Positions 42,078 through 51,585 are shown, numbered from the stretch's first letter. The stretch: DNA of 64,000 nt from Roseiarcus sp963776665 (GCA_963776665.1 CAVZNQ010000013.1:310001-374000), one strand, 5' to 3'. The notes: generated by a model from the sequence alone, not told the origin. A program made the numbers and translations.

Positions 42078-43723
42078 CCGGCCGCGCGCAGTTCGCGCAG
42101 GCGGGCGACGAGGCCCGCGGTGGAGGAATCGAGCTGAGCCGCGCTCATGGCGTTGTCGGCGACGATCGGCGCCAAGCTTAGGGCAAGCTCCTTGCCCAGT
42201 TCGACGCCCCACTGGTCGAAGGAATCGATGTCCCACACGGCGCCTTCGGTGAACACTTTGTGCTCGTAGAGGGCGATGAGGCGCCCGAGCGTGCGCGGGT
42301 CAAGGCGCCGGTAGAGGAACGTGCTCGTGGGGCGGCTGCCCGAAAAGCTCTTGTGCGGCGCGAGCCGGCGAGCCTCGGCTTCGCTCGCTCCTTGCTTGTG
42401 GGTGATCGCCTCGGCCTCCTCGGGGGTGCGGCCATGCATCAAAGCCTGCCCTTGGGCGAAGCAGTTGGCGACCAGAAGATCGTGTTGATGAGCGTCGGCG
42501 TCGGTCGGCGTCGCTGCGATGAGCAGGTCGAGGGGAATGATCTCCGTTCCCTGGTGGATGAGCTGGAAGAAGGCGTGCTGGCCGTTGGTGCCCGGCTCGC
42601 CCCACACCACCGGGCCGGTCGCCGTATTGGCGGGCGAGCCGTCGAGCTGGACATGCTTGCCGTTGCTCTCCATCTGCAATTGCTGGAGATAGGCGGGGAA
42701 GCGCCCGAGCCGTTGATCGTAGGGGATCACGCCGTGAGTGGCGTGGCCGAGGACGTTGCGGTTCCACACGCTGAGCAGCCCCATCAGCATCGGGATGTTC
42801 TTGTCGATTGGCGCTTCGCGGAAGTGCTGGTCGATCTCATAGCCGCCGCGCAGGAATTCATTGAAGCGGTCGGGTCCGATAGCGATTGCGAGCGGCAGCC
42901 CGATGCTGGACCAGACCGAATATCGCCCTCCGACCCAATCCCAGAAGCCGAATACCCGCGTCGGCTGGATGCCGAATTGCGCCACCTTGTCGAGTTGGGT
43001 CGAGACGGCGGCGAAATGGTCGTGCACGGCCGCTTCGCCGACCCCCTGCGTGATCCAGGCGCGGGCGGTCGCGGCGTTGGTCATCGTTTCTACAGTGGTG
43101 AAGGTCTTGGACGAGACGATGAAGAGCGTCCGCGACGGATCGAGGCCGCGCAGGGTGTCGCCGATATCCGCCCCGTCGACGTTGGAGACGAAGTGGCTGC
43201 GCAGCTTCGGCGGCGCGAACGGCGCCAGGGCCCGGGCGGCCATCGCCGGCCCGAGATCGGACCCGCCGATGCCAATATTGATGACATCGGTCATCGGCTG
43301 GCCGAGGGCGCCGCGCACGCGTCCTTCGCGCACGTCGGAGGCGAACTGGAGCATCCGCATCCGTGTGTCTAGAACGTCCGGCATGACGTCGTGGCCGTCG
43401 ACCAGGACGGGTTTGTCGGAGAAATTGCGCAGCGCAGTGTGCAGGACCGCGCGCTTCTCGGTAATGTTGATCTTCTCGCCGGCGAACATCGCCTCACGCT
43501 TGGCTTCGACTCCGCAGGCCTTCGCCAGCTCGACGAGCGCCGCCAGAACTGGCGCGTCGATCCGCTGTTTCGAATAGTCGAACAGGAGATCGTCGAGGGT
43601 GACGCTGAACGCCTTGAATCGGGACGGGTCGGCGGCGAAATCCGCTCTTGCGGCCCTCGCGAGCACGCCGTCGCGCAGTCCGGTCAATTTCGCCAACGCC
43701 GCTAGAGTCGCCTTGGTCGCCAT
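42074..43723 (-). CDS. pgi: glucose-6-phosphate isomerase
   Basis: Glycolytic enzyme of 549 residues interconverting glucose 6-phosphate and fructose 6-phosphate. Motifs include VINIGIGGSDLGPAMA, FIVSSKTFTTVETMTNA, the PGI signature FWDWVGGRYSVWSSIGLPLAIAIG, and the C-terminal QWGVELGKELA. It is convergent with the WYL gene and divergent from the ABC-F gene. Confidence 0.97.
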   Translation of the reverse strand: MATKATLAALAKLTGLRDGVLARAARADFAADPSRFKAFSVTLDDLLFDYSKQRIDAPVLAALVELAKACGVEAKREAMFAGEKINITEKRAVLHTALRNFSDKPVLVDGHDVMPDVLDTRMRMLQFASDVREGRVRGALGQPMTDVINIGIGGSDLGPAMAARALAPFAPPKLRSHFVSNVDGADIGDTLRGLDPSRTLFIVSSKTFTTVETMTNAATARAWITQGVGEAAVHDHFAAVSTQLDKVAQFGIQPTRVFGFWDWVGGRYSVWSSIGLPLAIAIGPDRFNEFLRGGYEIDQHFREAPIDKNIPMLMGLLSVWNRNVLGHATHGVIPYDQRLGRFPAYLQQLQMESNGKHVQLDGSPANTATGPVVWGEPGTNGQHAFFQLIHQGTEIIPLDLLIAATPTDADAHQHDLLVANCFAQGQALMHGRTPEEAEAITHKQGASEAEARRLAPHKSFSGSRPTSTFLYRRLDPRTLGRLIALYEHKVFTEGAVWDIDSFDQWGVELGKELALSLAPIVADNAMSAAQLDSSTAGLVARLRELRAAG

Positions 43724-43785
43724 GGGCCTTTTCCTTTCCCCCGCTTGCCGCTAAGCGTGACGCCGCCGCGTCGGAACGTACTCAT

Positions 43786-45591
43786 ATGCCGCCTCTCCTA
43801 CAATTGCGAGACGTTGCGCTCACGCTCGGCGGCGCGCCGCTTCTGGACAAGGCGGAACTGTCGATTTCCGCCGGCGACCGGATCGCGGTCGTCGGGCGTA
43901 ACGGGTCGGGCAAATCGACGCTCTTTCGGATCGCGGCGGGTGAGACGGCGGCGGACGGCGGAACCCGGTTCGTCCAGCCTTCGGCGCGCCTCGCCTATTT
44001 GCCGCAGGAGCCCGACGTTTCCGGCTTTCGGACCACGCTCGACTATGTGCTCGCCGGCCTGAGCGACTTGGACGGCTCCCATCGGGCGAGGGCAATGATG
44101 GCCGAGCTCGGGCTCGATCCCCTCGACGATCCTAGCCGCCTCTCCGGCGGCGAAGCGCGGCGGGCCGCCCTGGTCAGGGCGTTGAGCGCCGACCCCGACA
44201 TCCTTTTGCTCGACGAGCCGACCAATCATCTCGATCTCGTCGCGATCGAATGGCTCGAGGCGAGTCTCGCCGGCAGCCGGTCGGCTTTGGCGCTGATCAG
44301 CCACGACAAACGACTGCTCGCCGACCTGACTCGGGCGACGGTCTGGCTCGACCGCGGCCGCACTCGCCTGCTTGACCAGGGCTTCGGCGCGTTCGAGGCG
44401 TGGCGCGACCTGAAGCTCGAGGAAGAGGAGCTCGAGCGCCACAAGCTCGACCGGAAGATCGTCAACGAGGAGCACTGGATGCGCTATGGCGTCACCGCGC
44501 GCCGGAAGCGCAATATGCGGCGGGTGGCGGAACTCGCCGACTTGCGGCGCGATCGGCGCGAAGCTTTGCGATCGATCGGGGCCGCCGCGATGGTCGCTCA
44601 GGACGCCAAGGCGTCGGGCGCGCTGGTGATCGACGCCGAGCGGATCAGCAAAGCCTATGACGGGCGTGCAATCGTGCGCGATTTCTCCATCCGCGCCATG
44701 CGCGGCGACCGTATAGGGGTCGTCGGCGCCAACGGCGCCGGCAAGACGACCCTGGTCAATATGCTGACCGGCGTTCTCGCGCCCGACTCGGGATCGGTGC
44801 GCCTCGGCGTGAACGTCATCATGGCCACTCTGGATCAGCAGCGCGCGTCACTCGAGCCGACGACGACCCTCATCGACGCGCTGACGGGCGGCGGCAGCGA
44901 CACCGTGACGATCAACAATGAGCGCCGGCATGTCATGGGCTATATGCGCGACTTTCTGTTCGCGCCGGAGCAGGCGCGCACGCCAATCGGAAAATTGTCG
45001 GGCGGCGAACGCGGACGGTTGATGCTCGCGAGAGCCCTGGCGCGCCCGTCGAATCTCATGGTCCTCGACGAACCGACCAATGACCTCGACATCGAGACGC
45101 TCGATCTCTTGCAGGAGTTGCTCAGCGATTACGCGGGAACGATCCTTGTCGTCAGCCACGACCGCGATTTTCTCGACCGGGTGGCGACGTCGGTCATTGT
45201 CAGCGAAGGGGACGGGCGCTGGGTCGAGTATGCCGGCGGCTATTCCGACATGGTCGCGCAGCGCGGCCGCGGTCTTGCCGGACCGCTCGCCGCGCCGGTC
45301 GCGACAGCGGAAAGGCCGGACAAACGGCCGATCGATCGGAGCCCGCCAAGGCGCAAGCTCGGCTTCAACGAGATGAGGGCGCTGGAGACCTTGCCGCGCC
45401 GCATTGAGGAGCTTCGCGCCAACCTCGACGGGCTGGAGCGCAAACTTGCTGACGCCGACTTCGCCATCCGGGAGCCCGCTGCGTTTCTCGACGCGACCAA
45501 GGCCTACGCGGACTTGCGCGACGCTCTGGCCGGCGCAGAGGATCAGTGGCTCGGTCTGGAAATCCTACGCGAGGAGCTTGAGCGGCAATAG
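43786..45591 (+). CDS. uup: ABC-F family ATPase, Uup-like
   Basis: Soluble protein of 601 residues with two ABC domains and no membrane part. Domain 1 has Walker A GRNGSGKST, signature LSGGEARRAA and Walker B ILLLDEPTNHLD; domain 2 has GANGAGKTT, LSGGERGRLML and LMVLDEPTNDLD. Between them lies the linker with coiled-coil character, and a C-terminal coiled coil (about 530-600) as in Uup, which binds branched DNA or ribosomes. The ATG at 43786 begins MPPLLQLRDVALTLGG; upstream frame is antisense to pgi. Confidence 0.9.
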   Translation: MPPLLQLRDVALTLGGAPLLDKAELSISAGDRIAVVGRNGSGKSTLFRIAAGETAADGGTRFVQPSARLAYLPQEPDVSGFRTTLDYVLAGLSDLDGSHRARAMMAELGLDPLDDPSRLSGGEARRAALVRALSADPDILLLDEPTNHLDLVAIEWLEASLAGSRSALALISHDKRLLADLTRATVWLDRGRTRLLDQGFGAFEAWRDLKLEEEELERHKLDRKIVNEEHWMRYGVTARRKRNMRRVAELADLRRDRREALRSIGAAAMVAQDAKASGALVIDAERISKAYDGRAIVRDFSIRAMRGDRIGVVGANGAGKTTLVNMLTGVLAPDSGSVRLGVNVIMATLDQQRASLEPTTTLIDALTGGGSDTVTINNERRHVMGYMRDFLFAPEQARTPIGKLSGGERGRLMLARALARPSNLMVLDEPTNDLDIETLDLLQELLSDYAGTILVVSHDRDFLDRVATSVIVSEGDGRWVEYAGGYSDMVAQRGRGLAGPLAAPVATAERPDKRPIDRSPPRRKLGFNEMRALETLPRRIEELRANLDGLERKLADADFAIREPAAFLDATKAYADLRDALAGAEDQWLGLEILREELERQ

Positions 45592-45636
45592 CCGAGGCTG
45601 AACGCCGATACGCCTCGCTCAAGCCGCCGATCGGCG

Positions 45637-46803
45637 CTACGGCGCGAGCGCCGTCTCGACCAATTCGACCCAATAGCTCATGCCGTAGGGGAGGGCCGCG
45701 TCGTTGAAATCATAGGCCGGGTGATGGAGCTTCGCGCTGTCGCCGTTGCCCAGGAAGATGAACGCGCCCGGGCGCGCCTCGAGCATGAACGAGAAGTCCT
45801 CCGCGCCCATGACTGGGGCGACGTTCGAATCGACATGGGAATCGCCGACGACCTTGCGCGCGACCTTGGCGGCGAACTCGGTTTGCGCCGGGTGATTGAC
45901 GGTCGGCGGGTAGCCGCGACGATATTCGACGCGCGCCGTCGCGCCGGCCGCCGCGGCGATGCCCCCGGCGACCTCGTGGATTCGCTTTTCGACCGCGTCG
46001 CGCGTCTCGGCCCGGAGCGTGCGCGCCGTGCCATTGAGCCAGACCGATTGCGGTATGATATTGTTGGCCGAGCCAGCGTCGAAACGGGTGATCGAGACGA
46101 CGCAGGCATCGAGCGGATCGACGTAGCGTGAAACGATCGTCTGCAGCGCGAGCACGATCTGCGCGCCTGCGACCACCGGATCGACGCATTGATGCGGCAT
46201 CGCCGCGTGGCCGCCGTGACCTTCGATCGTGATCGTGATCTCGTCGGCGGCGGCCATGAGCGGCCCCTTGCGCAACATGAAGGATCCGACCGGCATCGCC
46301 GGCCAATTGTGCATGCCGTAGACCTCCTCGATGCCGAACTGCTCCATCAGCCCGTCGTCGATCATCGCCATCGCGCCCGCGCCGCCCTCTTCGGCGGGCT
46401 GGAAGATGACGACGGCGTTTCCCGCGAAGTTGCGGGTCTCGGCTAGGCGCCGCGCCGCGCCGAGGAGCATCGCCGTGTGCCCGTCGTGGCCGCAGGCGTG
46501 CATTTTGCCCGGGATCCGGGAGCGATAGGGGAGGTTGGTCGCCTCCTCGATCGGCAGGGCGTCCATATCCGCGCGGAGTCCGATCGCGCGGGCGCTCGAG
46601 CCTTTGGCGCCGCGGATGACGCCAACCACGCCGGTGCGGCCGATGGAAGTCTTGACCTCGTCGCAGCCGAAAGCGTGCAGCCGATCCGCGACGTATTGGG
46701 CGGTGACATGGACGTCGTAGAGGAGTTCAGGGTTTTGATGGATCTCGCGGCGCCAAGTCTGAGCGTCAGCGACGAGATCCCGGATGGCGGACGGGATCGG
46801 CAT
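45637..46803 (-). CDS. M20-family amidohydrolase (hippurate hydrolase-like)
   Basis: Metal-dependent peptidase/amidohydrolase of 388 residues. Residues that bind metal are in GKMHACGHDGHTAMLLGAARRLAE and FQPAEEGGAGAMAMIDDGLM; the dimerisation domain starts near DEITITIEGHGGHAAMPHQCVDPV. Relatives deacylate hippurate, N-acetyl amino acids or indole-acetyl amino acids; the substrate here is open. AAGGAG nine bases before ATG 46803 fixes the start; the frame extends to 47004 within metW. Confidence 0.9.
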   Translation of the reverse strand: MPIPSAIRDLVADAQTWRREIHQNPELLYDVHVTAQYVADRLHAFGCDEVKTSIGRTGVVGVIRGAKGSSARAIGLRADMDALPIEEATNLPYRSRIPGKMHACGHDGHTAMLLGAARRLAETRNFAGNAVVIFQPAEEGGAGAMAMIDDGLMEQFGIEEVYGMHNWPAMPVGSFMLRKGPLMAAADEITITIEGHGGHAAMPHQCVDPVVAGAQIVLALQTIVSRYVDPLDACVVSITRFDAGSANNIIPQSVWLNGTARTLRAETRDAVEKRIHEVAGGIAAAAGATARVEYRRGYPPTVNHPAQTEFAAKVARKVVGDSHVDSNVAPVMGAEDFSFMLEARPGAFIFLGNGDSAKLHHPAYDFNDAALPYGMSYWVELVETALAP

Positions 46804-46876
46804 CGGAACCGGACTCCTTCCATACCCCGGATAGGTTGACGGCGAAGCGAGGGAGCTGTCAACAGGCGCGCCGCGC

Positions 46877-47506
46877 TCACCGTTCGCGATGCAGGAGGAA
46901 AATGGCCTGCTCGCCGAGCAGGTTCCACGCCCATTTCGGCCAAATAGGGTTGAGGGGCCGGCCGCCAGGATGAAGCGCGGTGCTCTTGACGATCGTTGCG
47001 CCAACCTCGCCCGCGAGGGCGATGAAATCGGCGATGGTGCAGAAATGGATGTTGGGCGTGTCGTACCAGGACTGGGAAAGGGTCTCGGTTACGGGCATTC
47101 GGCCGAGGAGGGCGAGTTGCGCCCGGACTCGCCAATGGCCGAAATTCGGCACCGAAACGATCGCCCGACCGCCGATTCGCAGCATGTGCTCGAGCACGAC
47201 CCGCGGCTGGCGGGTCGCCTGCAAGGTCTGCGACAGGATCACATAGTCGAAGGCGTCGTTCGGATAGTCGACGAGGTCGGCGTCGGCGTCGCCCTGAATG
47301 ACGGAGAGCCCTTTCGCCACGCAATCGTTAACGCCTTGCTGCGAAAGCTCTATTCCGCGCCCGTCGACATTTCGCTCTTCGACCAGGAGCCGCAGCAGCT
47401 CGCCATCGCCGCAGCCGACATCGAGAACCCGTGAGTTGGGCGCGACGAGTTCGGCCACGCGCAAAAGGTCGACGCGAGGCGAGGCAAGGGTCCGGGCCAG
47501 GGTCAA
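46877..47506 (-). CDS. metW: methionine biosynthesis protein MetW
   Basis: SAM-methyltransferase-like protein of 209 residues that is required together with MetX for homoserine acylation. VLDVGCGDGELLRLL is the SAM motif, followed by GRGIELSQQGVNDCVAKGLSVIQGDAD and VILSQTLQATRQPRVVLEHMLRIG. The start TTG at 47506 overlaps the metX stop as TTGA, which couples the two. Confidence 0.94.
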   Translation of the reverse strand: MTLARTLASPRVDLLRVAELVAPNSRVLDVGCGDGELLRLLVEERNVDGRGIELSQQGVNDCVAKGLSVIQGDADADLVDYPNDAFDYVILSQTLQATRQPRVVLEHMLRIGGRAIVSVPNFGHWRVRAQLALLGRMPVTETLSQSWYDTPNIHFCTIADFIALAGEVGATIVKSTALHPGGRPLNPIWPKWAWNLLGEQAIFLLHRER

Positions 47507-48690
47507 GCAATGCCCCTCGCGCGGGCGGCGGCATCGATGAAGCCCCTCGTGGTGTCGACGAGGTCCGGGACGTCGAGCAGGAACGCGTCATGCCCGCGAT
47601 CGGTCTCGATCTCGACGAAGGAGACCGAGGCGCCGCCGGCGTTGAGCGCGCGGACGATCGCTCTGGAGTTGCGGGTGGGAAACAGCCAGTCGGAGGTGAA
47701 GGAGACGACGCAGAAACGGGTCCGGGAGTCTTTGAACGCGTTCGCGAGCGATCCGCCGTAATCTGCCGCGAGGTCGAAATAGTCCATCGCCCGCGTCATG
47801 AAGAGATAGGAGTTGGGATCGAAGCGTTCGACAAAGATCGTGCCCTGGTGACGCAGGTACGACTCGACCTGAAAATCGGCGTCGAAGGAGAAGGTGCGGG
47901 CCGAACGGTTTTGCAGGTTTCGGCCGAACCGGCGATGGAGCGCGGTCTCGGAGAGGTAGGTGATATGGGCGGCCATCCGCGCGACCGCGAGGCCCTTCAC
48001 CGGGCGCGTCCCTTCGATGAGATAGCGCCCGCCGCGCCAGTCCGGGTCGGCCATGACCGCCTGTCGGCCAACCTCGTGGAAAGCGATGTTCTGCGAGGAG
48101 TGGCGAGCGGCCGTGGCGATCGGAAGAGCGGCGAAGAGGCGATCGGGATAGCTTGCGGCCCACTGAAGGACCTGCATGCCGCCCATGGAGCCGCCGACGA
48201 CGCAAAACAGCGTGTCGATGCCGAAATGATCGATCAGCAGCGCCTGCGCCCGCACCATGTCGGCGATCGTGACGATGGGAAAGTCGAGCCCGTAAGGCTC
48301 GCCGGTCTCCGGATTGATGGAGGCGGGGCCGGTCGAGCCCATGCAGCCGCCGACGACATTGGGGCAAATGACGAAAAATCGGTCGGTGTCGAACGGGCGG
48401 CCGGGACCAACCATCGTCTCCCACCATCCCGGCCGGCCGGTGACCGGATGCCGATTGCCGACATGCTGGTCGCCCGTCAGGGCGTGACAGATGAGAAGCG
48501 CGTTGGATTTCGCCGCGTTGAGGGCGCCGTAGGTCTGATAGGCGATTGTGAGCGGCGCCAAGGCCGCGCCGGAATCCATCCGCAACGGCGAATCGTGACC
48601 CAGCCGCAAAGTAGGACTGTCCGGCGAGACGGATTGGGCGATCGCCCCGTTTGCAAGCGCCCCAGCGTCCCCCACGACGGGCCTTTCCAT
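47503..48690 (-). CDS. metX: homoserine O-acetyltransferase
   Basis: Alpha/beta-hydrolase acyltransferase of 395 residues, first committed step of methionine synthesis. The nucleophile Ser is in FCVVGGSMGGMQVLQWA, the Asp in VVSFTSDWLFPT and the His in DRGHDAFLL. NALLICHALTGDQHVG and CPNVVGGCMGSTGP are further family marks. ATG at 48690 has a weak ribosome site. No SAM-II riboswitch is evident upstream. Confidence 0.96.
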   Translation of the reverse strand: MERPVVGDAGALANGAIAQSVSPDSPTLRLGHDSPLRMDSGAALAPLTIAYQTYGALNAAKSNALLICHALTGDQHVGNRHPVTGRPGWWETMVGPGRPFDTDRFFVICPNVVGGCMGSTGPASINPETGEPYGLDFPIVTIADMVRAQALLIDHFGIDTLFCVVGGSMGGMQVLQWAASYPDRLFAALPIATAARHSSQNIAFHEVGRQAVMADPDWRGGRYLIEGTRPVKGLAVARMAAHITYLSETALHRRFGRNLQNRSARTFSFDADFQVESYLRHQGTIFVERFDPNSYLFMTRAMDYFDLAADYGGSLANAFKDSRTRFCVVSFTSDWLFPTRNSRAIVRALNAGGASVSFVEIETDRGHDAFLLDVPDLVDTTRGFIDAAARARGIA

Positions 48691-48734
48691 ATCCGATGAC
48701 AGCTAAGAAGTTCTCTTTGCCGAACGGATCGTTT

Positions 48735-48762
48735 GTTATAGAGGAAGGCGGGAAAATGCAAG
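48735..48762 (-). promoter_or_regulatory. possible metX promoter
   Basis: On the minus strand CTTGCA (48762-48757) is followed after 16 bases by TATAAC (48740-48735), 45 bases before the metX ATG. Confidence 0.4.
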
Positions 48763-48859
48763 CTTGGCCTCTAGCCGAGGGCGGCTCGACCTCTGGCGAA
48801 CCGGCGTTGTCGAAGCCAGCCGTGCGAGGTCGGGGCAGACGCGTTATCTGGTCCCGGGT

Positions 48860-49972
48860 TTAGCCGGAGTTCCGGCCGAGTTCGGCGACGATCGCGTCGC
48901 CCATCTCGCCGGTCGACACCAGGCGGTCCCCGTCGCTGCGGATGTCGGCGGTTCGCAGGCCGTCCGCAAGGACGCGGGCGATCGCCCCTTCAAGCCTGTC
49001 AGCGGCCGCGTTGAGCCCGAACGAATAGCGCAGCGCCATCCCGAACGATCCGATCATGGCGATCGGATTGGCGAGCCCCTTGCCGGCGATGTCGGGCGCC
49101 GATCCGTGCACCGGCTCGTAGAGCGCCTTGCGCCGGCCGCTTCTCGGATCGACGTCGCCGAGCGAAGCGGACGGCAGCATGCCGAGCGAGCCGGTCAGCA
49201 TCGCCGCGACGTCGGACAGCATGTCGCCGAACAGGTTGTCGGTGACGATGACGTCGAATTGCTTCGGCCAACGGACGAGCTGCATGCCCAGAGCGTCGGC
49301 GAGCTGATGCTCGAGCTTGACGTCCGGATATTCCCGTTTGTGCAGGGCGGTCATCACCTCGTGCCACAGCACGCCGGACTTCATCACGTTGCGCTTCTCG
49401 GACGAGGTGACCTTGTTTCCCCGCTTGCGCGCAAGCTCGAAGGCGGTCCGCCCGATCCGCTCGATTTCGAAGGTGTCGTAGACCTGGGTGTCAATGGCGC
49501 GCTTCTGTCCGTTGCCGAGATCGACGATCTGCTTCGGCTCGCCGAAATAGACGCCGCCGGTCAGCTCGCGCACGATCATGATGTCGAGCCCCTCGACAAC
49601 CTCGGGTTTGAGCGACGAAGCGGAAGCGAGCGCCGGATAGCAGATCGCCGGCCGCAGATTGGCGTAAAGGGCAAGGTCCTTGCGCAAGCGCAGCAGTCCC
49701 GCCTCGGGACGAACGTCGTAGGGCACGCCGTCCCACTTCGGGCCGCCGACGGCGGCCAGCAATACCGCGTCGGCGGCGCCGGCAAGCGCCATGTCCGATT
49801 CGCTGATCGCTTTACCGTGCGCGTCATAGGCGCAACCGCCGACCAGCCCCTTTTCGGTCTCGAATTTGGCGACCCCTTCGCGCGCGAAACAATCGATGAC
49901 CTTCTCGACTTCAGCCATGACCTCCGGACCGATGCCGTCGCCGGGGAGCAGGAGAAGCTTGAAGGTCGCCAT
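48860..49972 (-). CDS. leuB: 3-isopropylmalate dehydrogenase
   Basis: NAD-dependent enzyme of 370 residues for the third step of leucine synthesis. LLLPGDGIGPEVMAEVEKV at the start, RELTGGVYFGEP, the signature DVIVTDNLFGDMLSDVAAMLTGSLGMLPSASLG and EPVHGSAPDIAGKGLANPIAMIGS are diagnostic. It is transcribed toward metX and lies divergently from holA. Confidence 0.97.
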   Translation of the reverse strand: MATFKLLLLPGDGIGPEVMAEVEKVIDCFAREGVAKFETEKGLVGGCAYDAHGKAISESDMALAGAADAVLLAAVGGPKWDGVPYDVRPEAGLLRLRKDLALYANLRPAICYPALASASSLKPEVVEGLDIMIVRELTGGVYFGEPKQIVDLGNGQKRAIDTQVYDTFEIERIGRTAFELARKRGNKVTSSEKRNVMKSGVLWHEVMTALHKREYPDVKLEHQLADALGMQLVRWPKQFDVIVTDNLFGDMLSDVAAMLTGSLGMLPSASLGDVDPRSGRRKALYEPVHGSAPDIAGKGLANPIAMIGSFGMALRYSFGLNAAADRLEGAIARVLADGLRTADIRSDGDRLVSTGEMGDAIVAELGRNSG

Positions 49973-50076
49973 GTGCGCTCAACGTCCGTCTGGAAAATGC
50001 GGGGTCGTGTGCTAGACGATTTTGCCATGGCGCGAAAGCCCGGAACGCCGATGAGCCTGCGATTGAGGTCGAGCGG

Positions 50077-51105
50077 ATGAGCGTCGTCAGCAGCGCCGCC
50101 GCCGATGGCTTCATCGAGCGATTGCCGAAGGACATTCGCTTCTATCTCGTGCACGGGCCAGACGAGGGACTGGCGCACGAACGGGTGAAAGCCGTCATTC
50201 GCAATCTCATCCAGGGCGACCCCGACCCGCTGCGGCTCGTGCGCCTCGAGGGCGATGCGGTCGCGCGCGATCCCGGCGCGCTCGCCGACGAAGCTTATGC
50301 GATCTCGATGTTCGGGGGCGCCCGGGCGATCTGGATCGACGCGCAGAGCCGCGATCTCCTGCCGGCGCTCGAGCCTTTGTTCGCCCGGCCGCCGACCGAT
50401 TGCGCGATCGTCGTCAAGGCGGGACAACTCCGGAAGGGAACGGGTTTAAGGGCGGCTTTCGAAACCTCCGCCGCCCGCATCTCGATCGAATGCTATTCCG
50501 ACGACGCAAATGCTCTCGAAGCTCTGATCGACGCCGAGGCTCGCGCGGCCGGGCTTTCGATCGACGCTGAGGCGCGGGCGGCGCTTGTCGCCCTCACCGG
50601 CGCCGACCGCCAGACGACGCGCGGAGAGATCGCCAAGCTGATGCTCTATGCGCAGGGAACCTCTCGCATCACCGCCGAGGACGTCCAGGCGATCGTGGCG
50701 GACGCGGCGCCATCCAATCTCGACGAAGTCGTCGATCAGGCGCTGCTCGGCGATCTCAAGGCGGTCGAGACGTCGCTGATCCGCTTCTTCCATGAGGGGG
50801 GCGATGCGGACCATTTGATGATCCGGCTCGTTCAGCGGCTCTTGCTCTTGCACAGGCTTCGGCTCGAAATGGATCAGGGCCGGCCTTTCGACGCCGCGTG
50901 CCAGACGCTGTTCGTCAAATTGCCGCCGGTTGCCCGTCGCGCGCTGGCGAGGCAGGCTGACCGGTGGACCTCGGAGTCGATCGCCGCGCGGCTGCCCGCG
51001 GTCCGGCTGGCGAGCGCGCGCGTTCGAGCCGATTCGCGGCTGGCCGAGGTTTTGGCGTCGCGCGCTCTGTGGACGCTTGCGTCCCGCACGCGCGGAAGAT
51101 CGTGA
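50077..51105 (+). CDS. holA: DNA polymerase III delta subunit
   Basis: Clamp-loader subunit of 342 residues that opens the sliding clamp. FYLVHGPDEGLAHERVKAVIRNLI near the start, an ALADEAYAISMFGGARAIWID segment, VALTGADRQTTRGEIAKLMLY and VADAAPSNLDEVVDQALLGDLKAVE follow HolA architecture. Rhizobia usually have lptE just upstream; it is not here. Confidence 0.93.
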   Translation: MSVVSSAAADGFIERLPKDIRFYLVHGPDEGLAHERVKAVIRNLIQGDPDPLRLVRLEGDAVARDPGALADEAYAISMFGGARAIWIDAQSRDLLPALEPLFARPPTDCAIVVKAGQLRKGTGLRAAFETSAARISIECYSDDANALEALIDAEARAAGLSIDAEARAALVALTGADRQTTRGEIAKLMLYAQGTSRITAEDVQAIVADAAPSNLDEVVDQALLGDLKAVETSLIRFFHEGGDADHLMIRLVQRLLLLHRLRLEMDQGRPFDAACQTLFVKLPPVARRALARQADRWTSESIAARLPAVRLASARVRADSRLAEVLASRALWTLASRTRGRS

Positions 51106-51237
51106 TCGCCACCGCGCGCGAATCAGTGCAGAGAATGAAGCGATCCTAAACGCGACGGGTCCGCAGCGAACGCGTCTGGACATGGCTTTTTCAAAGTGGT
51201 TCAAATCCGAAGCTCGCGACCCTGGAGGAGCTTGAAG

Positions 51238-51585
51238 ATGCAAAGATCGATGTTTCGCCTGATCCTCGCGTCTGTCCTTTCAATGGCTGTCTCGGTCGCT
51301 TTGAGCGCCGATCTATCCAGGCGGAGCCATGAGGACGTTTACGTCTCGCAGGACCAGGCCGGGTGCTCTTGCGACGCCCCGGGGGTCGTCGGTCTGGTTT
51401 GCGCGACCCCCTATCGGTGCAAGGAAATGGATGGCCTCTGCGTGGGGAGTTGCGCCCAGGCCATAAGCGACGAGAGCGGCTGCTCATGCGACGCGCCGGG
51501 ATACGTCCCGGCGCTGGTCGGTCCGGTTTGCGCAACCCCTTATCGCTGCAGGGAAATTGGCGGCCTCTGCGTGGGCCATTGCTGA
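51238..51585 (+). CDS. small secreted protein with duplicated six-cysteine repeat
   Basis: Protein of 115 residues that I do not recognise. A signal peptide (MFRLILASVLSMAVSVALSA) is followed by about 17 polar residues and two copies of a cysteine unit: CSCDAPG, VCATPYRC and GLCVG(S/H)C, six cysteines each, 12 in all. The copies differ by a short insert (YVPALVGPV versus VVGLV). The even number and spacing suggest disulfide-bonded export to the periplasm or outside. A strong GGAGGAG site fixes ATG 51238. It sits between holA and parB, tail to tail with parB (21 bases). Confidence 0.75.
   Translation: MQRSMFRLILASVLSMAVSVALSADLSRRSHEDVYVSQDQAGCSCDAPGVVGLVCATPYRCKEMDGLCVGSCAQAISDESGCSCDAPGYVPALVGPVCATPYRCREIGGLCVGHC

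Noticed and set aside
41292..42236. N-terminal extension of the VOC gene
   Set aside because: It is the reverse of the WYL regulator gene and lacks family sequence; a good start with ribosome site exists at 41291.
48691..48859. SAM-II riboswitch ahead of metX
   Set aside because: SAM-II elements are common before met genes in alphaproteobacteria, but the conserved core and pseudoknot pairing are not visible here; only a promoter-like pair was kept.
48764..50080. 438-codon open frame antisense to leuB
   Set aside because: Long antisense frames are frequent in GC-rich DNA; the protein is Arg/Gly/Asp-rich with no family match, while leuB on the other strand is certain.
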